Assembly (NCBI RefSeq): GCF_900635955.1
Contig: NZ_LR134201.1
Coordinates: 2,356,001-2,420,000 of the forward strand
Direction of reading: 5' to 3'
DNA: 64,000 nt
From: Cedecea lapagei
GTDB lineage: Bacteria > Pseudomonadota > Gammaproteobacteria > Enterobacterales > Enterobacteriaceae
Positions 8,886-17,199 of this stretch are shown here, in pieces. Numbering within the stretch: position 1 is the first letter of the stretch; each line of letters begins with the position of its first letter. The translations under genes were made by a program, and so were the position numbers. The notes under the pieces are model-generated. The model did no database searches. It had not been told where the DNA came from and was given only the letters and a program-made list of their open reading frames with translations.

Positions 8886-9344
8886 CTACCGAATCTTGAT
8901 CATGTTGGCCGCCAGCTGATTTACCGTCTGGCTGAGCTGTTCAAGCTGCTGGGCTGGAATACCGTGGGTGACCTGGCTCTGACAGCGCTCAATGGTTTCG
9001 CTCAAGGTTTTAAGCACCTCTTTGCCCGAGGGCGTCAGCGAAATGAATTTCACCCGGCGATCTTTTTCGTCCGCCATGCGGGTGATGTAGCCTTCTTTTT
9101 CAAGCTGTGCCAGCGTGCGGGTCAGCGGCGGCAGGTCAATGCCCTGCGCTCTTGCAAGATCCGTCACGGTGATTTTCTCCCCCGACACGCTTAGCTGCAT
9201 CAGCACTGTCCAGCTGCATTGCGTCAGGCCGGTAAACGAAACCGCGTCATCAATGATCCCACGCCACAGGCGCACCAGCATCGCCATACGCATCCCCAGC
9301 GGGCGGTCGGCAAAACCGGCAATGTCGTACTTATCTTCATGCAT
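8886..9344 (-). CDS. MarR family transcriptional regulator
   Basis: A 152-residue winged-helix repressor. It has the expected MarR core: dimer helices at both ends, the recognition region ITVTDLARAQGIDLPPLTRT (about 75-95) and the wing ITRMADEKDRRVKFISLT. ATG 9344 is preferred over the in-frame TTG at 9356. It is the first gene of the MarR-HlyD-DUF2955 operon and most likely represses it, being relieved by the pump's substrate. A nested palindrome lies directly upstream. Confidence 0.88.
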   Translation of the reverse strand: MHEDKYDIAGFADRPLGMRMAMLVRLWRGIIDDAVSFTGLTQCSWTVLMQLSVSGEKITVTDLARAQGIDLPPLTRTLAQLEKEGYITRMADEKDRRVKFISLTPSGKEVLKTLSETIERCQSQVTHGIPAQQLEQLSQTVNQLAANMIKIR

Positions 9345-9374
9345 AGCAGCATCCAATGGATAAAATAGTTACCT

Positions 9375-9392
9375 TGATAATTATCATGATAA
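9375..9392. promoter_or_regulatory. Overlapping palindromes upstream of marR-type gene
   Basis: Two perfect palindromes, TGATAATTATCA (9375-9386) and TTATCATGATAA (9381-9392), share six bases. They sit about 30 bases before the MarR start, where an autoregulatory operator is expected. The hexamer pattern also resembles a degenerate Fur site, so the regulator is uncertain. Confidence 0.5.
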
Positions 9393-9454
9393 GTATTTAT
9401 CCGAGAAATACAACAGAAAATCATCAGGGGAATGGCCGGAGAACTCAAAAAGAA

Positions 9455-9474
9455 AAAGCGCCCGCAGGCGCTTT
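9455..9474 (-). terminator. Rho-independent terminator of the flavodoxin-like gene
   Basis: On the minus strand AAAGCGCC-tgcg-GGCGCTTT is followed by TTCTTTTTG. The stem is eight base pairs including the A/T flank, and it sits 18 bases after the gene's stop. Confidence 0.85.
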
Positions 9475-9491
9475 GGCAAAGAAAGGGGACG

Positions 9492-10043
9492 TTAGCTCAG
9501 GCGAGCGGCAACGTCGGCAACGCGTGCGCCATATTTCACGGCGGTGTCCAGGTCACCCTGGGCAATTTGCTCGGCGCTGGCATCTGAAGGAGACTGCACC
9601 AGCAGGCCTACGGAGCCGCCCAGATTATTCACGTCTTCACGGGTTGCCGCCAGGGTGTTGGATGGCAGCTGACCCAGGCTGACCCAGATGCCGCCGTGCT
9701 GGGAGGCCAGGGTTTGCATCCACTGCAGGCTCACCTGCTTGTCGCCGTTGAGGCTGGCGCTGTTGGTAAAGCCGCCGAACACTTTGTCCTGCCAGCCGCG
9801 AGTGAACCAGACTTTGGAGGAGGCATCGGCAAACTTCTTAAACTGCCACGGCACGTTGCCCATGTAGGTCGGTGCGCCGAAGATGATCCCTTTAGCCTCA
9901 TTCAGTTTCTGCCAGTCCGCCTCCTGGATATCTCCGTTACTGTCAACGGCAATCAGTTCGGCATTTGCACCCTGGGCAACATGCTCTGCCACACGTTTGG
10001 TATGACCGTACCCGGAAAAGTAAATCACAACGATTTTAGCCAT
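9492..10043 (-). CDS. Flavodoxin-fold NAD(P)H:quinone oxidoreductase (WrbA-like)
   Basis: A 183-residue FMN-binding protein of the flavodoxin/WrbA class. The phosphate loop is VIYFSGYGHTKRVAEH (about 5-20), and the flavin loops are FGAPTYMGNVPWQFK (about 59-73) and the FTNSASLNGDKQ region (about 91-102). Such enzymes reduce quinones by two electrons and protect against redox cycling. ATG 10043 has a GAGAAA site; the upstream ATG 10058 has none. The gene stands alone, ends in a strong terminator and faces the srf operon across a 268-base spacer containing a strong palindrome. Confidence 0.82.
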   Translation of the reverse strand: MAKIVVIYFSGYGHTKRVAEHVAQGANAELIAVDSNGDIQEADWQKLNEAKGIIFGAPTYMGNVPWQFKKFADASSKVWFTRGWQDKVFGGFTNSASLNGDKQVSLQWMQTLASQHGGIWVSLGQLPSNTLAATREDVNNLGGSVGLLVQSPSDASAEQIAQGDLDTAVKYGARVADVAARLS

Positions 10044-10141
10044 AATGTTTCTCGACATGGTTAGAGGGAAAGCTTCGGCCCGCGGGCCGTGAAAGCGAAG
10101 ATTATCGTGTCTTTCTTTTTCTTTCGGGTCAAGAAGTTACC

Positions 10142-10171
10142 CATCAGTAAGTGACTTACCCTCGGGTAAGT
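10142..10171. promoter_or_regulatory. Tandem TTAC...GTAA palindromes in the flavodoxin/srf intergenic region
   Basis: ACTTACCC-tc-GGGTAAGT (10154-10171) is a perfect 8-bp-arm palindrome. A second, looser TTAC-N6-GTAA lies immediately to its left. The pair sits about 100 bases upstream of the quinone-reductase start and 140 bases before srfA. TTAC/GTAA dyads are typical operators of HxlR-type redox and quinone sensors, but no such regulator is in the window. Confidence 0.45.
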
Positions 10172-10311
10172 ATCGCGGCCCGACATTGTCTAATAGCCAG
10201 ATAATTTACCCATTTTGCCGTCTCTTCAGCCGTTTGACTTAGGGCCGCTTCGTTAAACTGTAAAGCGTGAAGATGGCTCTCGGGTGAGCCGTTAACAGCA
10301 GGATTGATGAC

Positions 10312-11691
10312 GTGGCAAAAACTTTATTGCGCAGCGGGTGCCTGGATGACTTTCTCGCGCTGGGCGAAAACGGTCAGGCGGTATTTGATTCGGCGTTTCA
10401 GATACGCGAAACCTTACGCCTTCGCAAACAGCAGGCCGTCGCCGATGCGCTGGCCATTCCCCAACCAAACGACGAAGGTGACCGGGTAGACTGGTACGCC
10501 CCCCAGGAAGGCAGCGTCACCAGCTGGGCCGCCGCCAGCGATGAAGAACGCCGCACCGCCCTTCGTTATCTGGACAATTGTTTATCTAACGTCGCCTCGC
10601 TCAGCGCCCGCTGCCAGCAGGCCGAAAAGACCTCAATACGCCTGTTTGGCGCACTGCTGGAAAAAGCCCTGCAGTTTCCGGGCAGCCAGCACGTCTATCT
10701 GGTGAACGGCAAGCCGGTGATCACCTTCTGGGGCTTTGTCAATCTGAACCAGGGCGCACGGGAAGATGTGCTGGAATGCCTGCGCGTTGCTGAGCCGCGC
10801 GAGCCGGAAATCACCTTTATTCCGGAAGAACCCCTGCCGGAGCCAGAGTCCCTGCCGGTAGAGATTAGCGAGCCAGAAAAGCCTCTGCTGGAAACGCCGC
10901 TGGCGGTTCAGGCATCCGAAGACTCGCCGGTTTACAGCCTTGCGACAACGCCTCTCAAAGCCGTATCGGTCGAAGAAGAAACCCCGGCACAGCGTCCCGA
11001 ACCTGTTGCTGTGAAACAGAAACCTCGCCGCCGCTGGCTGTTGCCGGTAGCAGCGGTGATTGCCGTTGCTATTGCGGCCCCCGTGGGCTATCTACTGCTT
11101 AGCGGTAGCCAAACTGCACCGGTGGCCATCGCCCAGGCCGAAGTCCCGCCTAAGCCTATTGCGCCAGCGCCAATTCAGGCCGTAGAGGTGGCTAAAGCTA
11201 CCCTGCCGTTGACCCCCGCCGAAGTTGTTGCTCCAGCTCAACCGGAGCCCGCGCCGGCGGCGGCAGCACCAGAGCCAGAACCCATTGCCGTTGCGGCCGA
11301 CGTGCCAAAAAATGCCTTAATTTTACCGGCTGAAGCCCTGAAAATTGGCTCCACCAAATTCCTCAACGGGACGTGGCGCGCGCAAATTAATTTCAGCGAC
11401 CCGATCACCGGCAAAGCGCCGAGCCTGCGCTACCAGATAGCCAACAACAAAGGCACCGTACGACTGGTTCACGGCGACAACATCGTCTGTAAAGCCGAAG
11501 TTTTCTCCGGCCTCCATCAGTCCGGTTCGCTGATGATTAAATCGCGCGGTAGCGCACGCTGCAGCGACGGAAGCCGTTACCCGATGCCAGAGGTTACCTG
11601 TAAAACCGGCAGCAACGGCGCCGCAGAATGTACAGGCCGCTACGAAGGCGACAAAGTCGTCCCGATCACCTTCCGCAAAGTGAGTAACTGA
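10312..11691 (+). CDS. srfA: SrfA family protein (membrane-anchored, first gene of srfABC)
   Basis: A 459-residue protein starting at GTG 10312, eight bases after an AGGA site. Residues 1-150 are a soluble, probably cytoplasmic domain. Residues 150-235 are rich in Pro and Glu (PEEPLPEPESLP). One membrane helix follows, LLPVAAVIAVAIAAPVGYLL (about 242-261), then a second Pro/Ala/Glu linker. The C-terminal domain (about 340-459) has several Cys (NIVCKAEV, SARCSDGS, VTCKTG, AECTGR) and is probably periplasmic and disulfide-bonded. It is followed after 2 bases by srfB. In Salmonella the srfABC genes belong to the SsrB regulon, and their biochemical role is not settled. The symbol rests on operon context and protein layout. 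Confidence 0.75.
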   Translation: MAKTLLRSGCLDDFLALGENGQAVFDSAFQIRETLRLRKQQAVADALAIPQPNDEGDRVDWYAPQEGSVTSWAAASDEERRTALRYLDNCLSNVASLSARCQQAEKTSIRLFGALLEKALQFPGSQHVYLVNGKPVITFWGFVNLNQGAREDVLECLRVAEPREPEITFIPEEPLPEPESLPVEISEPEKPLLETPLAVQASEDSPVYSLATTPLKAVSVEEETPAQRPEPVAVKQKPRRRWLLPVAAVIAVAIAAPVGYLLLSGSQTAPVAIAQAEVPPKPIAPAPIQAVEVAKATLPLTPAEVVAPAQPEPAPAAAAPEPEPIAVAADVPKNALILPAEALKIGSTKFLNGTWRAQINFSDPITGKAPSLRYQIANNKGTVRLVHGDNIVCKAEVFSGLHQSGSLMIKSRGSARCSDGSRYPMPEVTCKTGSNGAAECTGRYEGDKVVPITFRKVSN

Positions 11692-11693
11692 TC

Positions 11694-14666
11694 ATGCTGG
11701 CGACTCTTTTTCACTACAAGCCGAGCGTCACGCTCATCAAAGACAGCGGCATTCAGTTCCTGGATTTCGGCCTTGCGCCGCAGATGAACGCCGCGCATGC
11801 AGGGCGTTTTGTTCGCCAGACGGCCAACGGCCCGCTTTTACGCCTCGACTACGACGTAGTCCCGGGGAAATTCACTCTGCCGGGGGAGAACGGCTCCGCA
11901 CCAGAAGTGGTCAAACCCGAAAGCACCATTACGCTGGGCCACTCCCTGCGGGTGATGGACAAAACCTGGCTGCCGCTGCCCTTCCTGCGCTTTAACCCTC
12001 CCCGCACCTTTGTCGGCGGCCCGGATAACTGGGCGCGCGTGCAGGTTCGGGTTCTTGATACACCGGATTCGGCGGGCAACACCGTACGTATTAGCATCGC
12101 GCTGGACAGCAAAATATACGCTGACGATCATCCTGCGGCCCATCTCGCGCCAACCGAAAGCGACGTGCGCAACGGCACCCGCTTTGCGCTGGCATGGCAC
12201 AACCATGAGATCAAAGACTTCCTCGACCAGACCTGGGTTGACGGCTGGCTGCGTGAGGCGTTTAGCCAGTTCGCCACCCGCGTGGAAGAGCGTACCGAAC
12301 GTGACCTCTCGGCTGCCATGAAAGCGTTTGAGTACCAGGCACACTACCTCAATATTCTTGAGCTTATCGGCAATCAGCTTGCGGTACCGGAAGTTAAGAT
12401 CGTTACCGCGACCCTGCAATCTCCTCCGATTGACGTAGATTTAGTGCTCGACGTCGGCAACACTCACACCTGCGGCGTGCTGATTGAAGATCACGGCGAA
12501 GAGAACGATGGCCTGCGCCAGACCGCTGAGCTGCAAATCCGTTCCCTGAGCGAGCCACAGCTGATTAACGACGCGATGTTTACCAGCCGGCTCGAATTCA
12601 GCGAGGCGAAATTCGGCAAACAACACTTCTCCGTTGAGAGCGGTCGCGATGACGCTTTTGTCTGGCCCTCTATCGCCCGCGTCGGCGACGAAGCCCGCCG
12701 TATGGCCTGTGCTCGTCTGGGCACCGAAGGCGCCAGCGGGATCTCCAGCCCGCGCCGCTATCTGTGGGACGTAACGCCAGCCAGCCAGGACTGGCGTTTC
12801 AGCCAGATGGGACTAAAAACCCAGCGTGAGCCGCTCGCAACTGCTTTTCCGCTGATGAACCTGATGAATGACGACGGGCAACCGCTCTATGCCCTGCCGA
12901 TGGATGAGCGTCTGCCGGTATTTTCCCCGCAGTACAGCCGTAGCTCGCTGATGACCCTGATGCTGTGCGAGCTGCTCTCTCAGGCGCTGATGCAGATCAA
13001 CAGCATCGGTTCCCGCCAGAGCATGGGGCACCCGACTTCGCCTCGCCAGCTGCGTAACCTCATCCTGACGCTGCCTTCCGCCATGCCAAAACCGGAGCGC
13101 GAGCTGTTCCGCCAGCGTATGCAGGAGGCCGTCGGCCTGGTGTGGAAAGCGATGGACTGGCACCCGACGGACGAAGGCTTTACCCTGGAGCGCGACAAAA
13201 AGAAAAGCATCGTGCCGGTCCCCGAAGTGCAGATGGACTGGGACGAAGCGACCTGCGGCCAGCTGGTCTGGCTGTATAACGAAGCGCTGGTTAACTACGC
13301 GGGGCAAACCGGGCGCTTCTTTGAAAGTCTCGCTCGCCCCGACCGCGCGCTGACGCCGGACGAACCCGCAGGTAAAACCTTGCGCGTTGCGTCGATTGAT
13401 ATCGGCGGCGGTACCACCGATATGGCGATCACCCAGTATCAGCTGGATGACGGCGTCGGCAGCAACGTGAAAATTGCTCCGCGTCTGCTGTTCCGCGAAG
13501 GTTTTAAGGTCGCCGGGGATGACATTTTGCTGGATGTTATTCAGCGCTGCGTGCTGCCTGCTTTGCAGGCCCATATCCATAAAGCGGGCGTGGCCGATGC
13601 CCCTGGCCTGATGACCACGCTGTTCGGGGAGTCCGGCCGCATGGACACACGCGCCACGCTGCGCCAGCAAACTGCATTACAGCTGTTTATTCCGCTTGGC
13701 CATGCGGTGCTTTCGTTCTGGGAAGAGAGCGACCCGGAAGAACCAGATGCCACGCTGGAGGCGACGTTTGGCGAGCTCCTGTCACAGATGCCGACCCGCA
13801 ACGTAATCAATTACGTCCAGCAAGCCGTGCAGCACGAGCTGCCTGCCGACGCGCCGCAGTTTGACATCATGAGCGTGCCGCTGCAGGCGGAAATTGCCGC
13901 GCTGCAGGATGCGCTGCTGGCGGGCCAGTTTACCCTTACCGCACCGCTGCAGGCGCTGTGCGAAGTGATCAATCATTATTGCTGCGACGTGCTGTTAGTG
14001 ACCGGACGACCGGGCTGTTTGCCTGGCGTGCAGGCGCTACTGCGCCACCTCCAGCCGGTGCCGGTTAACCGCATCGTCTGGCTCGATAACTACCAGACCC
14101 ACGAATGGTATCCATTCAGCCAGCAGGGCCGGATTGGTAACCCGAAATCGACAGCCGCTGTGGGTGCGATGCTGTGCAGCCTGGCGATGGATCTGCGTCT
14201 GCCGAGCTTCAACTTTAAAGCGGCAGATATTCAGGCCTATTCCACCGTGCGCTACCTTGGGATCCTGGACGGCAACGACAGGCTGCTGGAGGATAATGTC
14301 TGGTACCGGGATATCGATCTCGACAGCCCGCAGGCGAGCCTGGACACCCGAGTCCACTTCCCGCTGCGCGGCAACGCCTGCCTGGGCTTCCGTCAGCTTG
14401 ATAACGCCCGCTGGCCAGCCACGCCGCTCTACACGCTGGCGATTAACTCGCCGCAGCTGGCGAAGGCCATAGCCGGGGACGGCGTACTCAACGTTCGCCT
14501 GAAGCAAACCCGTGAGGCAGAGTCGTTCCTGCTGGCCGAAGCCTGGCTTTCGGACGGCAGCAAAGTCCCTCTCGATCAACTGAGTTTTAAACTGAATACC
14601 CTCGCAGGCAGTTACAGCGGGGCGACGCATTACTGGATAGACAGCGGGAGCGTATACCAAAAATGA
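11694..14666 (+). CDS. srfB: SrfB: giant actin/Hsp70-fold ATPase-like protein
   Basis: A 990-residue protein annotated in enterobacteria as virulence factor SrfB. The sequence shows two signature phosphate-binding loops of the actin/Hsp70/hexokinase ATPase fold. Phosphate-1 is VDLVLDVGNTHTCGVLI at about residue 245, and phosphate-2 is ASIDIGGGTTDMAI at about 567. A likely adenosine-site segment is VTGRPGCLPGVQALLR (about 770). About 240 residues before phosphate-1 form an extra N-terminal domain. It overlaps srfC by four bases (ATGA) and follows srfA by 2, so the three are co-translated. The fold implies nucleotide-driven conformational change or polymerisation; what it moves is unknown. Confidence 0.85.
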   Translation: MLATLFHYKPSVTLIKDSGIQFLDFGLAPQMNAAHAGRFVRQTANGPLLRLDYDVVPGKFTLPGENGSAPEVVKPESTITLGHSLRVMDKTWLPLPFLRFNPPRTFVGGPDNWARVQVRVLDTPDSAGNTVRISIALDSKIYADDHPAAHLAPTESDVRNGTRFALAWHNHEIKDFLDQTWVDGWLREAFSQFATRVEERTERDLSAAMKAFEYQAHYLNILELIGNQLAVPEVKIVTATLQSPPIDVDLVLDVGNTHTCGVLIEDHGEENDGLRQTAELQIRSLSEPQLINDAMFTSRLEFSEAKFGKQHFSVESGRDDAFVWPSIARVGDEARRMACARLGTEGASGISSPRRYLWDVTPASQDWRFSQMGLKTQREPLATAFPLMNLMNDDGQPLYALPMDERLPVFSPQYSRSSLMTLMLCELLSQALMQINSIGSRQSMGHPTSPRQLRNLILTLPSAMPKPERELFRQRMQEAVGLVWKAMDWHPTDEGFTLERDKKKSIVPVPEVQMDWDEATCGQLVWLYNEALVNYAGQTGRFFESLARPDRALTPDEPAGKTLRVASIDIGGGTTDMAITQYQLDDGVGSNVKIAPRLLFREGFKVAGDDILLDVIQRCVLPALQAHIHKAGVADAPGLMTTLFGESGRMDTRATLRQQTALQLFIPLGHAVLSFWEESDPEEPDATLEATFGELLSQMPTRNVINYVQQAVQHELPADAPQFDIMSVPLQAEIAALQDALLAGQFTLTAPLQALCEVINHYCCDVLLVTGRPGCLPGVQALLRHLQPVPVNRIVWLDNYQTHEWYPFSQQGRIGNPKSTAAVGAMLCSLAMDLRLPSFNFKAADIQAYSTVRYLGILDGNDRLLEDNVWYRDIDLDSPQASLDTRVHFPLRGNACLGFRQLDNARWPATPLYTLAINSPQLAKAIAGDGVLNVRLKQTREAESFLLAEAWLSDGSKVPLDQLSFKLNTLAGSYSGATHYWIDSGSVYQK

Positions 14667-16805
14667 AGCAGCCAACTACCTCGCTCAACCCTCTGGTGAA
14701 CTGGGTTCAGATGACCCGCACTTTCGCCCCCCCTGCTGGATAATGAAGCGGACAGCCTGCTCGTCAGCCTCCTGCAGATCGGTGAACGCCAACGTCGAAT
14801 CCACTCGCTGGAAGAGGCTCCGCTGACGCTGGGCATTTATGGCCATGCTCTGGACGGCAAAAACCACCTGCTGAACACCCTGCAGGGCAGCCCGAATGGC
14901 CGCATTGATATTCAGATTGGCGATAAGCGTCTGGACTACCTCACGCATATCAATCCAGGCCACACTCCAGCTGAGATGGCGGTGCGTTTTAGCGCGCAGC
15001 AGCCGCCGGAAGTAGATAATTACCCGCTGCTGTTAACGCTGTTTAGCGAAGCCGAACTGGCTCAGCAGTTTATCAATCAGTACCACACAACCGCGACGCC
15101 TCGTCTTGCGACGTCGAGCGCAGTCACCCTGCGGCTGTCAGAGCTGGAGGGCCGTCGTCTGGCGGTGCCAAAGCCGGGGCTGACCAGCGAACAAACTGCC
15201 GATTTACTTCGCGGCTACCACCGTCTTCAGCGTCGTCAGAATCACCTGGATGAACATGTTTGTTATCAGATGGCCCAGCTTGCGCCTGCTCTTTCGGTAG
15301 AGGATCGGGCGTTGCTGTTCGCCCTGCTGTGGGGCGAGGACAGTGCGCTGACGGAAACCTGGCGGCGACTGGCCCTGGCGTTACAGCATCTCGGTAACGT
15401 TGAGCAGGTGCTGGCTCCCGCCAGCCTGGTCGTGGACAGCTTCCTGCTTCCCGCTGAAGGTTTTCTGATCCCGGCCGGGCCGGAAGCCGCTCCGGAGCAG
15501 GCGGACGTGATGGTATGCCCGCTGGCCGGATCGCTGCCGGGCTCACACTTAAGCCTGCCGCAAAATGACCTTGCGCAGCTGTGTGCCGAGGTCGTTTTCA
15601 CTCTCAGCCAGCCCTCGGCGCTGCCAAAGGTGGATTTACTGGATATCCCCCCTCAGCGGCTGACCTGGTATACGACGCGTCTTCAGCCAGATACGCTGCT
15701 GGTCTGCAATGCCGTCAACGAGCGCAGTGAAGTTCAGCCTGCCGGGAAAGCGCTGTCCTGGTGGGTGGACCATACGCAAAGTCCCGGCCATAGCGCCCTT
15801 CCGGGCCTGGTATGGGCTATCACACCGTTTGACGCCCGCTTTACCCTGGGTACCAGCCTCGACGAAGGCGTTCAGCGCCTGGTCGGCTCTCCGGGCAAAC
15901 GCTGGGGGACGCTGCAGGCGCTGGACAGCAGGAATATGCATCGCCTGCTGGAGTGGCTAATAGATGCTTTAAACACCCCCCGCCGGGAACAACGAATCAC
16001 CGCCCTGCGTAACGAGCTTGACGCCCGGACGGTCGCCCTCTTCCGGCGCTTTAGCGATGCTCAGCAGGTTACGCCGCAGCAGGCTCGCCAACAGGCCGAA
16101 GATTTAGTCCGTGCCCTGCAGGCAAGAGCCACTCAGCACGGTAATCTGCTGGCAAGCCTTGTGCCGTCGCGCGATGCCCTCCAGCAGCGCTGGCTACAGC
16201 ATCAACAGCAGCATCAGCCCAGGCCTGAAGGCTTTGCGCTGGAGATAGATCTTTTTGCCGAAAACACCGAGCACGAGTTACCGCAAAGCGACGCCATCAG
16301 CTACGCCCGAGCCGTACACCAGCTTTGGGTTAACCACCTGCGTCTTCTCGGCCACCGCCGCGAGGCTGCGCATCAGTTTGGCCTGGAAAGCATTCAGCTT
16401 CAGGCCCTGTGTGACGTCCTGATCGTCGCCAGCTACCGCCTGAACGTGCCGATGATGCTGGAACGCAGTATGCAAAGCGGCGAGTCCGGGCTTGAGCTGG
16501 ATATTTCCCGCGCCAGTACGGTGCTGGGGGACTTTATCGCGTGGCTGGGTTACGCCAGCGTACCGGTTGCAGATCGCCCTGCAAGCCGCGTAAACAAGGG
16601 TCAGACGGTGTTTGCGCCTCCTGCCCAGGCAGATATCAGCCGCCGCCTGACAAAACTGGGCGAACAGCCAACGCGCGGCAACGCCAGCTACGTTTACGAC
16701 TGGCTGGTAGCGCTCTACGCCCGAGCCACGGAGAATATCGGCTATCAGAACCCGCTGGATATCAACGAGAAACAGCGGCAGACGCTGTTGAAGCTGCTGG
16801 GGTAA
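14663..16805 (+). pseudogene. srfC: SrfC, P-loop-like protein, frameshifted after codon 23
   Basis: Third gene of the operon. ATG 14663 overlaps the srfB stop. The frame runs MKQPTTSLNPLVNWVQMTRT, then hits TAA at 14741 because the C-run at 14727-14733 has seven Cs. With six Cs the frame continues LLDNEADSLLVSLLQIGERQ and joins the long frame that ends at 16805. This gives 713 residues, the usual SrfC size. The restored N-terminus carries a P-loop-like motif, GIYGHALDGKNHLLNTL, at about residue 57. The usual Ser/Thr after GK is Asn here. Residues 15-350 look like a GTPase/ATPase domain and the rest is helical. The intact 609-codon remainder could start at ATG 14976 but would lack the P-loop. 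A sequencing error is likely; phase variation is possible. Confidence 0.85.
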
Positions 16806-16807
16806 AG

Positions 16808-16889
16808 CCCCTCACCCCAAAGGAGAAAGGGGGAAAACAGCTGGTGATCTATTCCCTCTCCCTTCCAGGGAGAGGGTTAGGGTGAGGGT
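16808..16889. repeat. Intergenic palindromic repeat, copy B
   Basis: It begins CCCCTCACCCC just after the srfC stop and ends GGTTAGGGTGAGGG. The inner hairpin CCCTCTCCCTtccAGGGAGAGGG is at 16854-16876. It is the same element as at 2261-2356 with a different spacer, and it may act as the srf operon's 3' structure. Confidence 0.75.
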
Positions 16890-16935
16890 AAGCAGCGACG
16901 CCGCACTAAAATGACTCGAAGCAAATTCTGGCAGG

Positions 16936-16964
16936 TGGCAGCCCATTCGCTTTCCCGCTACAAT
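16936..16964 (+). promoter_or_regulatory. Candidate sigma-70 promoter of the ABC-F leader
   Basis: TGGCAG (16936-16941) and TACAAT (16959-16964) are 17 bases apart. Transcription would start near 16971, giving a leader of about 230 bases before the ABC-F gene, with the small leader ORF starting about 35 bases in. Confidence 0.4.
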
Positions 16965-17005
16965 CCGCCTACCCATTAACTCAACGAATATTAAGGAGGA
17001 TCCCC

Positions 17006-17089
17006 ATGATGTCTTGTGAGCGCTTTAACCGTTCGCATACTTTTGGCGATCGTCACTGCTCAAGCGTTATCGGTTCCGTGCTGCGATAA
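17006..17089 (+). CDS. 27-codon leader peptide upstream of the ABC-F gene
   Basis: A short ORF starting ATGATG, preceded by a near-perfect AAGGAGG six bases upstream, the strongest ribosome site in this region. It is far better than that of the long gene it precedes. The peptide begins MMSCERFNRSHTF and ends SSVIGSVLR with TAA at 17087-17089. It has no homology I recognise. Its stop codon lies inside the 3' arm of a 14-bp hairpin. Small ORFs in this position before ABC-F genes are known to control them by ribosome stalling or attenuation, so a regulatory role is more likely than a functional peptide. ATG 17009 is an alternative start. Confidence 0.6.
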   Translation: MMSCERFNRSHTFGDRHCSSVIGSVLR

Positions 17090-17190
17090 CTTCGGCTTGA
17101 GCGAAGAAACTTACTGAATCCCTTCTCTCGGGCTTACCGGGTTATCGTCAGCTTTATACGACGAGGCGTTTTCACGCCATAACTCTTGAG
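17059..17190 (+). promoter_or_regulatory. Alternative hairpins between leader ORF and ABC-F start (putative attenuator)
   Basis: State A: CTCAAGCGTTATCG (17059-17072) pairs with CGATAAC (17084-17090) and GCTTGAG (17095-17101), with a TTCG bulge. State B: the same CGATAAC can pair with a second exact GTTATCG (17141-17147), extended by CGG 17093-17095 to CCG 17137-17139. CTCAAG (17059-17064) can pair with CTTGAG at 17185-17190, which contains the GAG of the ABC-F ribosome site. The two states exclude each other and state B is properly nested. A small GGCG/CGCC hairpin lies at 17165-17178. The pairings are read directly; the switching is inference. Confidence 0.5.
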
Positions 17191-17199
17191 TAAGCACAT

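Noticed and set aside
12813..13670. A 285-codon minus-strand frame inside srfB
   Set aside because: It lies across the phosphate-2 motif of srfB and shows no recognisable domain.
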